Shown here one piece after another: positions 25,801 to 37,800 of a stretch of DNA of 64,000 bases. This DNA comes from Rhyacichthys aspro. Lineage: Eukaryota; Chordata; Actinopteri; Gobiiformes; Rhyacichthyidae. Position numbers and translations under genes: made by a program. Under the pieces are notes generated by a model. That model was not told where the DNA came from, did no database searches, and saw only the letters and a list, made by a program, of their open reading frames with translations. The number at the start of each line of letters is the position of its first letter. Position 1 is the stretch's first letter. Location: positions 11,810,303 through 11,874,302 of the forward strand of contig CM072170.1 of NCBI GenBank assembly GCA_036850595.1. Direction: 5' to 3'.

Positions 25801-28244
25801 CTGCAATAATAATACAAATGTTTAATTTTATCTACAAAAGACTATTCCATTAAAAAATGTCAGTTTATACTCACTTTTGGAAGTGTTGTGAATATAGCTG
25901 GGTTGGGATGCCCAAGATGCGATCATAGATGGCTGTGACATTAGCCAGCTTCTGCAACTCTGTTTCCCAGTTGATATAGGACTCCCACAGGCGGTCTGAG
26001 CGAAAGTCTGTCCCTGCTGCCAGCACTGCATGTTCATAAGCACTGTAAAAAAAAAAAAAAAAAAGCCATTTTTGAAACGATTTTCACAACTACTTGAATA
26101 GTGTGATCACAGTGCAATTTGTAGACAAATGTAGCAAACTGACTTTATTATGAGTCACACAACTCTGTACTTACGCTCGAATGCGTCCCTCTGTCTCAGG
26201 GTCATTTGGATCAGAGTTTTCTTTAATAAAGGTCATGTAGTGCAACCACAGATCAACACTAAGTGGGATCACCTGTAGACCTCTTCTGTACACCTTTGAA
26301 GTAACAAAAATGATTTTTAAAAAAAGGTTATAAAAATAATAAAATTCCTATTTACTAATTGGATAAATATACATACCTCTTCTGCAACTTGTATGTTGCC
26401 ATGCTTTTTCTCAATATCAGCATACTTCTTCCAATAACCATAACAGTAGGGATACCGTAAAAAGAACACATCAAATGCTTTTCTCACAGCTTCAAGGACA
26501 TTCTGCTTTGGAGAAACAAACAGCATGTCAGGCTAAGGTTTAAAATCTTATTATCTGACTTAATAATGAGACTCAAGTAAAATCTTGTTTGTAAGACATA
26601 GACTTTTTTTCTCACCTCTTGCTCAACGTACTGCAGGAGATAGACCCAACCATTAAAGTCCTCTGGATTTTCCTCACATCCTTTAAAAAGTTTTTCAAAC
26701 TCGTTGGGCAACTGGGGCTCTGCTGAAGCAACAATTTCTTGCTCAGTCTCTTTGGATGGTTCTTCAAGCTCCATTCCATCCTCTGTGGACTGCACTCCTT
26801 CAGTCATATCTGAACAAATGAAAGACTTGTTCTTAGGGGAGGACAAAACACACTCAAACAGATCAAGCTTACCTACCAAAACGCCAAAGTGGCATTAAAG
26901 ATATACTTAGAGAAATAAACATAACAGTTTATAATCATAAATGTCAATGTAAAGTCTGTTAGTTGAATATATTAATAAAGTATACTATTTTATTGTGAGT
27001 GTTCACATTACAGCAAATAAAAATGACCTGCTACCTTGACTACTGTCCTTTGTGTCTGAGTCTAAAGCCATTGGCTGGGTTTGTTGTTGTGGTTCAGCAG
27101 TCGGCTCTTCTGTTCCTTCTCCGGGAGGCTGTGGAGGGGTTGTGTGTTCCTCCTGGATTAGCTGAGCAGTAGCGTACTGGAGCTGCTCCACAGCTTTTGG
27201 TTGTTGCTGCACATCCTGGGATGCATCCGTGTCATTGGGCACCACACTACTTAGTGATTCTGGTGTCACCTGGTCCAAGGGCCATTCACCTGTTTGGCCC
27301 AGAACAGGAAGATCAGGAAGAAAGGCATCCCCATTGCTCTCCATGGCTGGGGACTCAGAGTCCAACATTCCAGAGATGGGATCGCCTGATAGGTGCAACC
27401 CTTGAAAACAAAGTAAGAATTGTGTCAGAATGTCAGCCAAGAAGAAAAAAATCAAAAACGTGAAAAAAAAATTTTTTTTGAATTAAACAAGTTAAATTAT
27501 GTGCAAAATGTATCCCAGGACTGAGGGAGCACAATTGTGTAATGAAAACCTTTTTGAGCTTGCCGCAAGATGAGAATGAGATAAATGTGCGTTGCGAAGT
27601 TTGTGTAAGAAGTTACAATGGTCACTAAAGCAGAGGCTGCAGACACATTTCCTTGTTCTACAGAGAGCTGCCATCTGTAGCTTGGCTTAATCCTGTCGCT
27701 AAACAACCAAATACACGCCAAGCACGCGATCTGAGCACGTTTTCGAGTGACCTTAGTTATTGTAGTTCAACAATTCATCTATATAAAGTACTTGAAACAG
27801 TTTCGCTTTGTTCCTAAATGTAACGTCTTTTCGCGAGCTAAGCTAGTAGCTAATTCACGCGTTGCCTAAGTTCGGCGCCTTGTCCTAGGAGTATTTACTG
27901 CTGCTAATAGTTGTTGATCAAGAATATCTCTGGCTGACTGTATCAAACTCACATACCCACGTAATCGTCTTAGTCCATTATCATTTTACAATGTAACCAA
28001 CGTTACCGCAACATTACTCGTTTTGCTTAAAATCGACCAACCCCATATGGCTGCCTTGTTCACCACTAAATAGACGGCACCAGTTTCATGTCCGCGTTAA
28101 GCTAACGCTAGCCTCACGGCATGCTAGTGAAATGCTAGTGTTAGCCATTTCATTACCTACCACGTTTGTTGCGTGGTCATAACAATCCGCACAACTCTTT
28201 TAATGTAAAATATTGACGCGTAGACCCTTACCAGTATCTTCCAT
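22869..28244 (-). CDS. prpf39: PRPF39 pre-mRNA processing factor (U1 snRNP HAT-repeat protein)
   Basis: Fifteen coding exons on the minus strand: 28232-28244, 27035-27400, 26616-26809, 26377-26502, 26175-26293, 25875-26042, 25620-25800, 25126-25233, 24872-25036, 24312-24438, 23933-24201, 23667-23851, 23479-23562, 23046-23160 and 22869-22955. All phases agree and give 768 residues (human about 669). PRPF39 is the homologue of yeast Prp39/Prp42; it helps U1 snRNP recognise 5' splice sites. Residues 1 to about 160 are acidic, Pro/Gln-rich and disordered. HAT (half-TPR) repeats fill about 165-680, with signatures such as WVYLLQYVEQE, YPYCYGYWKKYADIEKKH, GTDFRSDRLWESYINWE, KRPYFHVKALEK and HLPKKPAIHLLWAAFEEQQG. 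The tail is Tyr/Gln/Gly-rich and ends YYPPPPT, as in human. An in-frame stop 15 bases upstream fixes the start. Confidence 0.96.
26047..26064 (-). repeat. prpf39: Poly(T)18 tract before a prpf39 acceptor
   Basis: Eighteen A on the plus strand read as T18 followed directly by ACAG at the 3' splice site of the exon 25875-26042. It serves as an extreme polypyrimidine tract and is probably length-variable. Confidence 0.85.
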
Positions 28245-28380
28245 CAAATTTGGTTCCACCTAGAGAGTCAAAGTGCAGTTTTCCGCGTGACTTGTTTAAC
28301 CTACAACAGCGAAGCGCGCTTCACCTACCTTTCTTATCAAGAGAAACCACGATGCTGCAGTACGCATGCGCGACACACGG
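28245..28380 (-). promoter_or_regulatory. prpf39: prpf39 5' UTR and promoter with NRF1-type site
   Basis: TACGCATGCGCG at 28361-28372 closely matches the palindromic NRF1 consensus (YGCGCAYGCGCR), a common driver of CpG-rich housekeeping promoters. It lies about 120 bases upstream of the prpf39 start codon in locally CpG-rich DNA. No TATA box is seen. The transcription start is not mapped. Confidence 0.5.
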
Positions 28381-29290
28381 CCCGCGGTTCTGTGATTAGG
28401 GGCGGCTCGGATAAATATTGAATTTAAAACTCAAAAAGGGTATCACACTCTCGTGTTCACAATTTATATGATATACTCAAAGTAATTGTTTATTGTGGCT
28501 ACTACATAGTAAAATATGTACATGTATGAGCTATTATATAAAATAAGTAACAAACACTTGTTATACCTTTTTAATGAGTAACAATGGGTTCGTTTTTAGC
28601 CTATTACTCGTTTAAATCAAAACTTGTGTTTGTTTCGTTGGTCCTAAAGGCGCTCCCCACCCCCACGTCGCCGCCGCCCCTCTCACTCCCAGCTCCACGT
28701 CACGGCCTATTCATGAGGGGAGCGTTTTGAATGAATGACAGACATGTTGGTTCACCCACTTGATCGCTTTAGGACTTCAAAATCTGTCAAATTAATCATG
28801 TGTACGAGCCAATCTGTCATCGATGTGGCAAAATGACACAAAAAAGATTACTAAACGTCAAAAATAGCTTACACAGTAGCTTGCTAATGGACCGGTCTGC
28901 AGTACTTTTTTTTTTTTTTAGCGCGCATGCGAAATGGCGTATGGTACGTCTATGTGAACTAGAAATCAAGAACATCTAAATAAAATTCAAATACATTACA
29001 CTTCAATAAATGAATAAATTATATTTGATTGTGCATACATTTATATACTTACGTTTTAATGTATACACAAAAAGAAAATAATTAAATTTTATACTTTATA
29101 AATTGTTATCATTTGCAATAGTAGCAATACCAAAATTTCAGTCAAAATTTAAACGTGTATTGAGTGAAGTGAAAGTATTCCCTAAAGAAAAGGATTCTAA
29201 CGACTGTGTATGCATTATTAATTCATGTTGAAAAGAAATGTTTTTCTTTTATAAAGGCGCAATTGTATATGTCTTCATCTTTAAAAGTCG
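28381..29290. other. Intergenic space between divergent prpf39 and arf6
   Basis: Mostly AT-rich DNA separates the two head-to-head promoters. Two GC-rich islands stand out: 28640-28720, with CCCCACCCCCACGTCGCCGC and CACGTCAC words, and 28918-28945, where a T14 run is followed by GCGCGCATGCGAAATGGCG (NRF1-like plus YY1-like). These could be further promoter elements of either gene or a remote start site. No coding gene is recognised. Confidence 0.4.
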
Positions 29291-29299
29291 GGTGATGCA

Positions 29300-29513
29300 A
29301 TATCGGAGTCGAGGGGCAGCACCTGAACGCAGCAGCAGTGTGTGAGCCGTGTAGCGGAAGTGGCGGCTGCTCTGGGTCCGCACCTTTCCGGTAACACACA
29401 GCAGCGCCACCGCTGTGACTGAGCAGCGGAGTGGAGAGGCAGAGGGAGGGAGCCAGATCGAGCGGCTACAGCGGAGAGAAACGACCTGGGACGGACTCGG
29501 AAACGCCGCACAG
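29300..29513 (+). promoter_or_regulatory. arf6: arf6 promoter and noncoding exon 1 (predicted)
   Basis: A CpG-rich stretch contains GCGGAAGTGGCGGC (overlapping ETS and YY1-like motifs) and ends at a good donor, CAG|GTAACC, after 29513. In other vertebrates ARF6 has a noncoding first exon. Two acceptors could follow: CACACAG ending at 29640 after a strong pyrimidine tract, or CTCATCAG ending at 30234, only 48 bases before the start codon. The exon boundaries on the 5' side are guessed. Confidence 0.45.
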
Positions 29514-30282
29514 GTAACCACTCATTCATAGCTGTATCGCACTTGTGTTTATTGGCTCTTTCCGTTCATCAGCGGGCTTGATTTTCGCATTCAAAGTTGT
29601 CCTCTGTAGTAACACCCCTCCCTTCTCTTGTGTCACACAGGGGAAGAGAAAAAAGTCGGATGAATCAATGACCTTTTTGAGTGCTCTTCCACTGGGTGTC
29701 CCGCTACAGAAACGAAGAAGAGATATTTTATTTGGCGGTGTTTTCACCAAAGAAAACGCACCGCTTTGAAATCCATCGACTGGAAGTAGCTAAGGGCAAG
29801 TGTGGACTACCGGCAGCCAAGGAGGAAGTGAGAAGCCCGGGCTTGGACAGGGCCTGATTCATTATAGAAGGCTTTTGTAAAAGACGCTGGTGTGTTTTTT
29901 AAGACGAGCTCAGCTGAGAGCACAAGATTTGGAAAGAGAAGAAGGACTTGAAATATGGGTTTCGATGGGAGCCTGTGCCCCGCGGCTAGTTTGTAACAGG
30001 AAGATGTAAATTTTTTTTGCTTACATTGGAGGGCAGCTCATGATGAACATATATCCCCACCCGAAACTACTGTAGCTTTCCAAACACTGCTCCGTTAAAT
30101 TCTGTGTTCCCTAAAAGTCACCTGCTCAGGCCAGCTGCTTATAACTAACTAAGACTGACAGTTGTGTCAAACCACAGCTGCCATCACGTGGAGGGCTTTC
30201 AGTCTAATTGAAACAAGGCCTTTTCTCTCATCAGAGAAGTTGAATTTCTCTTCTAAAGAAGTATTTATGCACTGCAAACAAG
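29514..30282 (+). other. arf6: arf6 intron and/or long 5' UTR
   Basis: If the 29640 acceptor is used, 29641-30282 is a 642-base leader carrying several upstream ATGs, for example near 29.66, 29.95 and 30.04 kb. If the 30234 acceptor is used, nearly all of this is intron and only one upstream ATG, in TTATGCACTG, remains just ahead of the true start. The sequence itself does not decide between the two. Confidence 0.45.
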
Positions 30283-30810
30283 ATGGGGAAGATGCTTTCA
30301 AAGATCTTTGGGAACAAGGAGATGAGAATATTAATGCTTGGACTTGATGCAGCTGGTAAAACCACCATCCTGTACAAGCTCAAACTAGGACAGTCAGTCA
30401 CTACTATCCCCACAGTGGGGTTCAATGTGGAGACAGTCACCTATAAGAATGTGAAGTTCAACGTGTGGGACGTCGGGGGCCAGGACAAGATTCGGCCCCT
30501 CTGGAGACATTACTACACTGGGACCCAGGGGCTGATATTCGTGGTGGACTGCGCCGACAGGGATAGGATCGACGAGGCCCGGCAGGAACTCCACCGCATC
30601 ATCAACGACCGGGAGATGAGGGACGCCATCATCCTCATCTTCGCCAACAAACAGGACCTGCCTGATGCCATGAAGCCACACGAGATCCAGGAGAAGCTAG
30701 GCCTAACACGCATCCGGGATAGGAATTGGTACGTTCAGCCCTCATGTGCGACCACAGGGGATGGACTATACGAGGGGCTGACCTGGCTTACCTCAAATTA
30801 CAAATCCTAA
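30283..30810 (+). CDS. arf6: ARF6 small GTPase
   Basis: A single coding exon of 175 residues is nearly identical to human ARF6; by recall only about two residues differ (Met4 for Val, and Thr for Ser in the CATTGD loop). ARF6 cycles between plasma membrane and endosomes and controls endocytic recycling, actin remodelling and PIP5K/PLD activation. Visible features: Gly2 for N-myristoylation, P-loop GLDAAGKT (20-27), switch 1 ending TVGFNVE (44-50), DVGGQ with catalytic Gln67 (63-67), NKQD (122-125) and the CAT loop. An uninterrupted coding exon is normal for ARF6 and does not indicate retroposition. The start has the context CAAG before ATGG. It is divergent from prpf39. Confidence 0.98.
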   Translation: MGKMLSKIFGNKEMRILMLGLDAAGKTTILYKLKLGQSVTTIPTVGFNVETVTYKNVKFNVWDVGGQDKIRPLWRHYYTGTQGLIFVVDCADRDRIDEARQELHRIINDREMRDAIILIFANKQDLPDAMKPHEIQEKLGLTRIRDRNWYVQPSCATTGDGLYEGLTWLTSNYKS

Positions 30811-31865
30811 TGTTTCCCTCTCACCAGCCTGGATATGGGACACTTGGCACGACAAAAGTAGCTGAGACTGAAACCATGCAATCTGAAGCAATTAATAACA
30901 TGACCTCTCTGTTGAGTATATATATATATCAAAGAGAGTAGCAATTATATTTTCTTTTACTTTCCTTTTTTGATAATGATTCACTATAACCCCAGATTTC
31001 ATTTTAAGATTATCTCTGGCTTTCTTTTTTGCTTTGGTTCACATTGTGTATAATCAAACTTCAGTTAGCTTATACTTTGACAGCACATTCTATTCTTTTA
31101 CTCTTTTGTATCATTCTTATCGGGGGCTAAACTTATCAGCTTCAGGGCAGTTTTCGTTTATGTTTTGGTCCTAGCTCTCTTACAGTATTCTCACGATCCA
31201 GCTACATATCCAAAGGACAAAATGTCATCAGCATATCACTCTCATGGCTCCAACTGCCTCTGTTATTTGTAAGAATGTGTGTAGGACCTCAAACAAGTTT
31301 TCATAATTGATTGTACTCGGGTTGATTGAGGGAACGTGTTAGTACTTAACTTCCTGTGCAGTGATTGCATCATGTCTGCTGTTGTTTGAAAGGCACTGTG
31401 TGGAAGCTGGATATTCACACACACTGTGATATGGATATATGTTTTTTGTTGTTTCAGGGGCTGAAGCTGTTACCATCAGTCTTATTCATTTCTGTCCCAG
31501 AGCTTCCATTACTGTTGAGTATTTGTAGTTTAAGCTGCCTTAGGGGGGACACCAGTTACATGCCCCTCCAAATTGAGACTATGGCAGAAGGTATTGGAAG
31601 TGCTGACTCTGTACTGTGGGAGGGGGGAGTACTAACTAGCTGGCTGCTCACATTTGAATTTCAGTGACTGACTTTTGGACCCCAGCGAGTGTTTACGAAG
31701 TCCCCAACCCCCCTCAACCTTCATGAAGGTGCTTCACTGACTACGACCCTCATCCGCCTGTACACTGAAGGTTCTGCAAAACCAGCTTTTCTCTTTTTCA
31801 TAGTTTGACTTGTGTTCCCTTTATTTTGCTATTCTGTTGAAATAATAAAAAATATATCCAGATCA
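30811..31865 (+). other. arf6: arf6 3' UTR
   Basis: The roughly 1.05-kb stretch after the stop is T-rich and contains a short (TA)n run at about 30914-30929. It ends at AATAAA (31844-31849). A long 3' UTR is usual for ARF6. No other gene is seen. Confidence 0.65.
31844..31849 (+). terminator. arf6: arf6 poly(A) signal AATAAA
   Basis: GAAATAATAAAAAAT contains a canonical signal about 1.03 kb after the stop codon. The sequence after it is T-rich. Confidence 0.65.
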
Positions 31866-34800
31866 GCTCAGAAGTGACACGTTTTTTAAATCATATCAAA
31901 AGTGGAGCTTGCTACATTAAAAGGGGAAGTGAGAGTTCAGGGCGTTTATGATGGTTGACAGAGTCAGAGTGAACAGTGAAGTGAACCTCGGCCCGTTTCC
32001 TTTCAGCACTTGCATGTGTGAGTCACAGCCGTGAATTAATGATGAGATCTCCAGTTTCAAAGAAGTGATTGTTAGGTAAACTATCCTAAAGTAACACGGT
32101 GTTCATCAGAGTGCTGCGTTTGACGATGATCAATTTTCCTTGGTAAGAAAGTCAGGTTAATTTAAATACTTGGATTAAACAAGCTCACACATGTACATTT
32201 ACAAGGAAAAGACTGAACTGTGGACTATTCCGGTCAGTTTAGCCATAAAATGTCAATGTAATATATTGCATGTTCCTCTCAGGGAAATGCTCAAATCCTT
32301 TTAGATAACAATGTGCTGTCAATTAGTTTTTTCTGCCAAAAAAAACTAAAATGTGTTTAACCAGAGATAAGAGCAGTGTCTTGCCTGAGGCTTGTATAAC
32401 GTCGGAGGTTATAAGGTGACAGTCTCACTGAAGTTCTCCTCTGTCCTGGCATTTTACCCCGATGCTTGTGTGTCACCCTCAGGGAGACCTGAGATCAGCC
32501 CACTGTTTCACATAACTGTGTTTTTTTTTTTGTGTGTTTTTTTTCTGTTTCTAGTATACCTCTAAATGAGAAGTGGGGTGTAAACTCAACTTCTCCTGCA
32601 AGATAAAGGAACTGTGTCAGTTGTGGGTGGTGACATCAGCGTATGAGATCAGGAAACAGTAAAGATGAAAATAAGAATGGAAATAAGTGGTTGTAACAGT
32701 GACTTCACTATCTGTGTTACATGGCGCCTTGAAACCATGAGTAATGTGTCGAACCCCCAAGACATATAGGTAAGACAAGCACATAGGTTTGTAATTTTCT
32801 CCAGTTTTCTTCAGAAGCACTTTCATATGAACATTTTGAAGCTTTTTTGTAACTATAGAGTCATAGTCCAGGAATCCTAGCAAAGGAATGTGTGCTCTCT
32901 ATCTCTGCATTTGGAAAGGCTGTGTTTGCTCATGTGGTGTTTGTTCTGTAGCTGTTGATCTGAAGTTTGACCCGCCACTGTGTGGAAAGCCATACCGGGA
33001 GTCTGACGTGTCCAAAGCGAAGGCCACACTGTTGCAAACTCATGTTAAACGGACACAGATATCCACACAAAATCCTCCAGCGCATTCTCGTTCCTGCTAC
33101 TTTATAGTTTCAAAAGAAGCGCATGCAAAAAATTCCTGCAGAGAGATTAGGGAGCTAATACAACTTCTTTGCTTGCTTTGAAACATGGACAGTGGAGTCT
33201 AGTTTGAAGCGTGTGTCTTTAAGGAGAAGGGAACTGGGGAGAAAGTAGCAGTTAAAAGTGTTGCGTCAGCACAGAACATGAATCACGCTCATGTCAGGGG
33301 CCTTTTGTACAGCTGTCAGTGCACTCAGCAGCAGATGCACCGCACACACAGGTCGGTGTCAAACACTGTCAGACTCACCTGTGGCCTTCTGTACCACATT
33401 ACGACCCCTCAATATTACCTTTTATACAAACCTGGAAAAGTGTTATTTTATTTCTCCATTAGCTTAAAAATTTAGCTTAAAAATGTATTCATACCTGAGA
33501 AGAAATTCAAGATGTCCCACAGCATCAGGTGAAACCAGCTTTAGTATCTGTGCCTACTCCATGCGCTGCCAACTTGTCTGTCTCATTAGTAAGAGGTCTC
33601 ACATTCCCGTAATGAGCCCATCCGTCTGCCCCATCAGATGACATTAGCATTATAAGTTAGTCATTAGTGCTACACAATACTAGGAAAACATGCGATATGT
33701 GATAATTACGAGTAGTGTAATAACAATATGACCTGCGATATTAGGATATCTCTTATAACAATTCAAACGTGAGAAAAAAAAAATTAGAAAGCTATAACCA
33801 AACTTCCACTGAGGCAAAACTGTGGCTAAATAACAACCTAAATTTAGATCCGAATCAGGACTATAATATACGGTTGTTGATATCGCGATAACAATAAATT
33901 AGTGATATATTGTGATCCCTAATGGCCAAAGCATTTATTTGCGAAACATACAGTACAATTTATTTATCAGCTAAGATAACTATGTTGCCCATGTTGTGGC
34001 AGCGACAGTATGTGATGCTGCTCAGCACTGCCAGCCTCAATTCAATTTAATTTAACCTTATTAATCTAAAAGGGGTATTAAAAAGCTAATAAATTGATTC
34101 AGACTTGCATAAACTGGTTAATTGTACAGTCTTGTTGCAGTCGGGAAGGACTGCAACTCACTGATCTTAGACGTGCACTGGCTGCTTTCTATTGGTCCAA
34201 AGCAGAGGGCAGGGGATGGTCCACGTTGTTTAGTATAGCATCTGTCCCATTGTGTGCCTGTTGCTCCACTACTTCAAGAGTGACCAAATACCTATGCTTG
34301 AAAAAATTTGCAGTAGTTTACTGTTAAAAGACCTTAGCATTTAGCATGTGTATTTGTTCTTATCGGCGTCTTAGTAACTTTTTGTCCTTTTAAGCTTGGT
34401 TTAGTTTCTTACATTGACTACAACGAGAAATATTTTGTTCCTATAGCGTTACCATAGTGAGTAGCTCATTGATATGTGCTAGAAAATAACCTCCAATGAT
34501 GACCTGAAACCCTGATTATATCAAAGGCTGGTTTAGACATCACTAGTCCTGTGGTATCAAGCTTTTCAGTTAGTCCAGATATAGAGCGCTCTCAAAGGAA
34601 GTGCACTGAACTCAAATGAAAGCCGGACGAGCCCTGTTTGAGCCACAAGTATTGTATGTAGAAGGGTGGGGGCAGACTGGACTATTGTATGTTCTTTGAT
34701 GGGGGTGGTGTCCAACAATACTTATTGGCAGTTCCTCTGGTTGTTTGTTTACTCGGGCGTTCCTGACGTTTGACTTTAATCTCACTTCATTTCTTCATTC

Positions 34801-37800
34801 AGTACAAACCAGGAAACCATTGTGCACAAACAATGTGCGATTCAGCAAAACCCAGCCTTTGAACTGAAATGCAAATAGGATGATAAATATGATTGTGTTT
34901 GCATAATATTAGCCAATAACAAGTCTCTCATGAGTTTTCCCATTGTGTTTGTGGGGACTTTAATTGCTAGTTTTGGCACAGTGTGTAAAGGATTAAGTGG
35001 TTTTGACAACATCTGACAGGCCACCTACCGCTTCTGTTAATTACAGTTTACCTCTTCTTTATGACAAAAGCAGTCAGTGATTAGTGGTTGCCATACTTCA
35101 AATTACTCTTGTTAGATTATTGGTTACATTTGAATGAGTAAGATATTACTTCAACCTTTGGCCCTTTGAATTCCTAACTGTTAATTAGTAACTATACACC
35201 TCTGACAGCTCATCAGTTTTGGCAATTCTACCTATTCTACAAAGTTTCACAAGGCACTTGAGGTCTGCAATGAAAAACACTTCACAGTATAAGGGTACAT
35301 TTGGTATTTAGCTCTCACTATTTTCCTATTGAAGGGAAATTAAGGTTTATGGCTTTTTGGGCCAATGTGAATGGAGTATTAAGTTAGTACTTATTTGTCT
35401 CGCGACTCGGCTTACAACTTGCAGCCAATGTGTCTGAAAAACCCACCTTCAATACCCCTCTATCTACTACTAATTGCACATCATAATCACCAATAATCAT
35501 TTTTTCATGCATTTTGTCACACAACCCTGTCCTCCCTATTCTGTCACACAAAGGAACTTTTGGATGCCCTGGACCAGCTGGAGATCCAGGTCACTAGTCT
35601 CAGTGCCTTGGTTGACACAGGACCAGTTTAAATAGCATCATAAACACTCCACACAAAGTGACATTCGGCTCACAGCCACTTGTAAGCTCCTCAGAATCGT
35701 TCCCTTTTTGCCTCGGACAATGTGTTAATAATTATAGGGAGCCCGAGGCCTGTGTTTGCATTTGGCTGAGACATTGTGCAGTGGGAGGGATGTGCACCGC
35801 TGCAGTACTGTGCAGCAGCAATCATTTAGACACTCTGATGTAATTAAGGATTCTGTGCTCCCACATATTGTGCGTTCACAATGGAAAAACACAGCTTTAA
35901 CAGTAAATGCAAGTCTGTGCACTGTTAAAACAGACAATTTTTTTCTTTTATTATATTTCATTCTCAATACAACTGGCCTGTAAACAGAGACCTGTAGCTA
36001 AGGTGTGACTTTTCGTAGCGTTGTTTCGAGTCAAGACAGGAAGTGACATACGCTGCAACCTTCCTGTGCAACACATGGCTCACTGCAGCAACAGATGGAC
36101 TCATTCAGATAAAAAGGATTAAGAGGATAGCCTATAGTACCACTGTAAATCGGTATTGTTTTTTGGCTACTTAAACTGAGCAGTTTCAGTAATATGAATA
36201 ATTGATTGTTATTGCCACTCTTGAGTATTGTGTAAAATGTTGTTGCATACAGTTAAAGAAAGGGGAACACATCAGTCAAATGTTTATAGTACTGTATTAT
36301 AGAATATTTCAAAAATAGATGAAGTGCTATAGAACTTTGAAGGAGCCATTAGTTCTTATTTCTTGTTACATGAAGGCTTAAGGACATTTATGAGTATTAC
36401 GTTTTCTAAATTTGTAAAGTATCATCTAACATATTTCCACAGAGTTTGTTCGTAGAAAACTCTATGTCCCTGCAAGGCTACCATAGCTGCTAAGGAATGG
36501 ATTTGTACTCTGTAATTTACCACCAGAGGCAGCCAAAAACTACACACTGCCCCTTTAAATCCAGCTTAGCCAGGTTTCTAAAACATGAGAAGAATGTAAC
36601 TGTCTGTAAACTCCAATAATTCAAAAAAGCAGTGAAGAAAAACCTCCATCCTTAAAAAAGTCTTCATCCCAAAATAACCCTATGTGCCACGACTAAAGAG
36701 CCATCTGCTTCAGTCCTCAAGAGCAGCTGAGCGTAGACAGAGCTTGTGTAATTTTTGCGTGTACGGCAGGTTGTTGGCAGGTGTCAACAGCTCAGTGATT
36801 TGTAACAGAGAAACACTTCAACTCACAAGTAAAAGTTAAGCTTCAGCTGTCCTGCTCAAAGGATGTTAAATACAAAGCCCTGTGACCCATGAAGAAAAGA
36901 AACCTGGGGTAGTTTTTAGTTAATCTCTGTAAAAATGTAAGAAATAATGTCTCTTAGACAAATGTGAAGGCATGTAAAACAGCTTTGGCTCAGTTGGAAG
37001 CGGTTTGTGCCCTAGGTTGACTTCCTTATCTCCTGCTTCTCATGTGATCTCTTTTTCTGCTTCACAATAAAATCATGTGCAATCAAATGCTAAAAATTTA
37101 AAAGGAGCTGTTTTGTTTATGGCAGTTTAAACATTTCCTCAACAGCACAATACCATGAAATCAATTGTCTCGGTGTTTTTGCAACAATCCTGCTTGTGTG
37201 TATGCAATTAGTCATCACTGCAGGGAGCCTAAATCACTAGTGGCGCCTATTGCGTTGGAGTGGCCTGTAAAAAAAAAAAAAAGGAATATGCTGAGCCATC
37301 TGCAGTTTCATGTCTGCTTCAGGCATCAATAACAGGCGAGGAGACACACATCCTGCAGGCATGTGTGCACAGGTAGCACAATGGCACCAACCACATGCAC
37401 CCTCATAGGTATTCTCTGATGCACAAATACGCTACAGTATATGGTTATTTATAGAAACTTTGTAATTGTTTAATCTGTGTTATTGTTAGGTTGGGTATAA
37501 GATCAAAATGACTTCTCCACTTGTTCCTCGAACCTTTAACTACTGCAGTGGAGATGGGATTGTTAAATGACCAAAATACCTTTCCTTTGTTTGCCTGTCT
37601 CCATAGCAACATTGACAAAGACTCCGCAGCAGATGGCTTTAGCACATCTAACCATCTTGAATCCCATTCTTACCTGCATTTCTGGGGGATTTTTTTTCAT
37701 CGACATCAACATTAAAAGCCAAGTCCGTGCCATTATAATTCACCAACAATATGTAATGCTTTTATTTTTTTTATCTGGTGTGTGTTTAAAATAAGTTCAA

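Noticed and set aside
22869..28244. Intronic C/D snoRNA in prpf39 (I recall the human gene hosts SNORD127)
   Set aside because: I scanned the introns on the host strand for paired RTGATGA and CTGA boxes at suitable spacing and found none convincing.
30283..30810. arf6 as a processed retrocopy because it has no coding intron
   Set aside because: ARF6 coding sequence is intronless in vertebrates generally, and there is a plausible 5' noncoding exon and promoter here.
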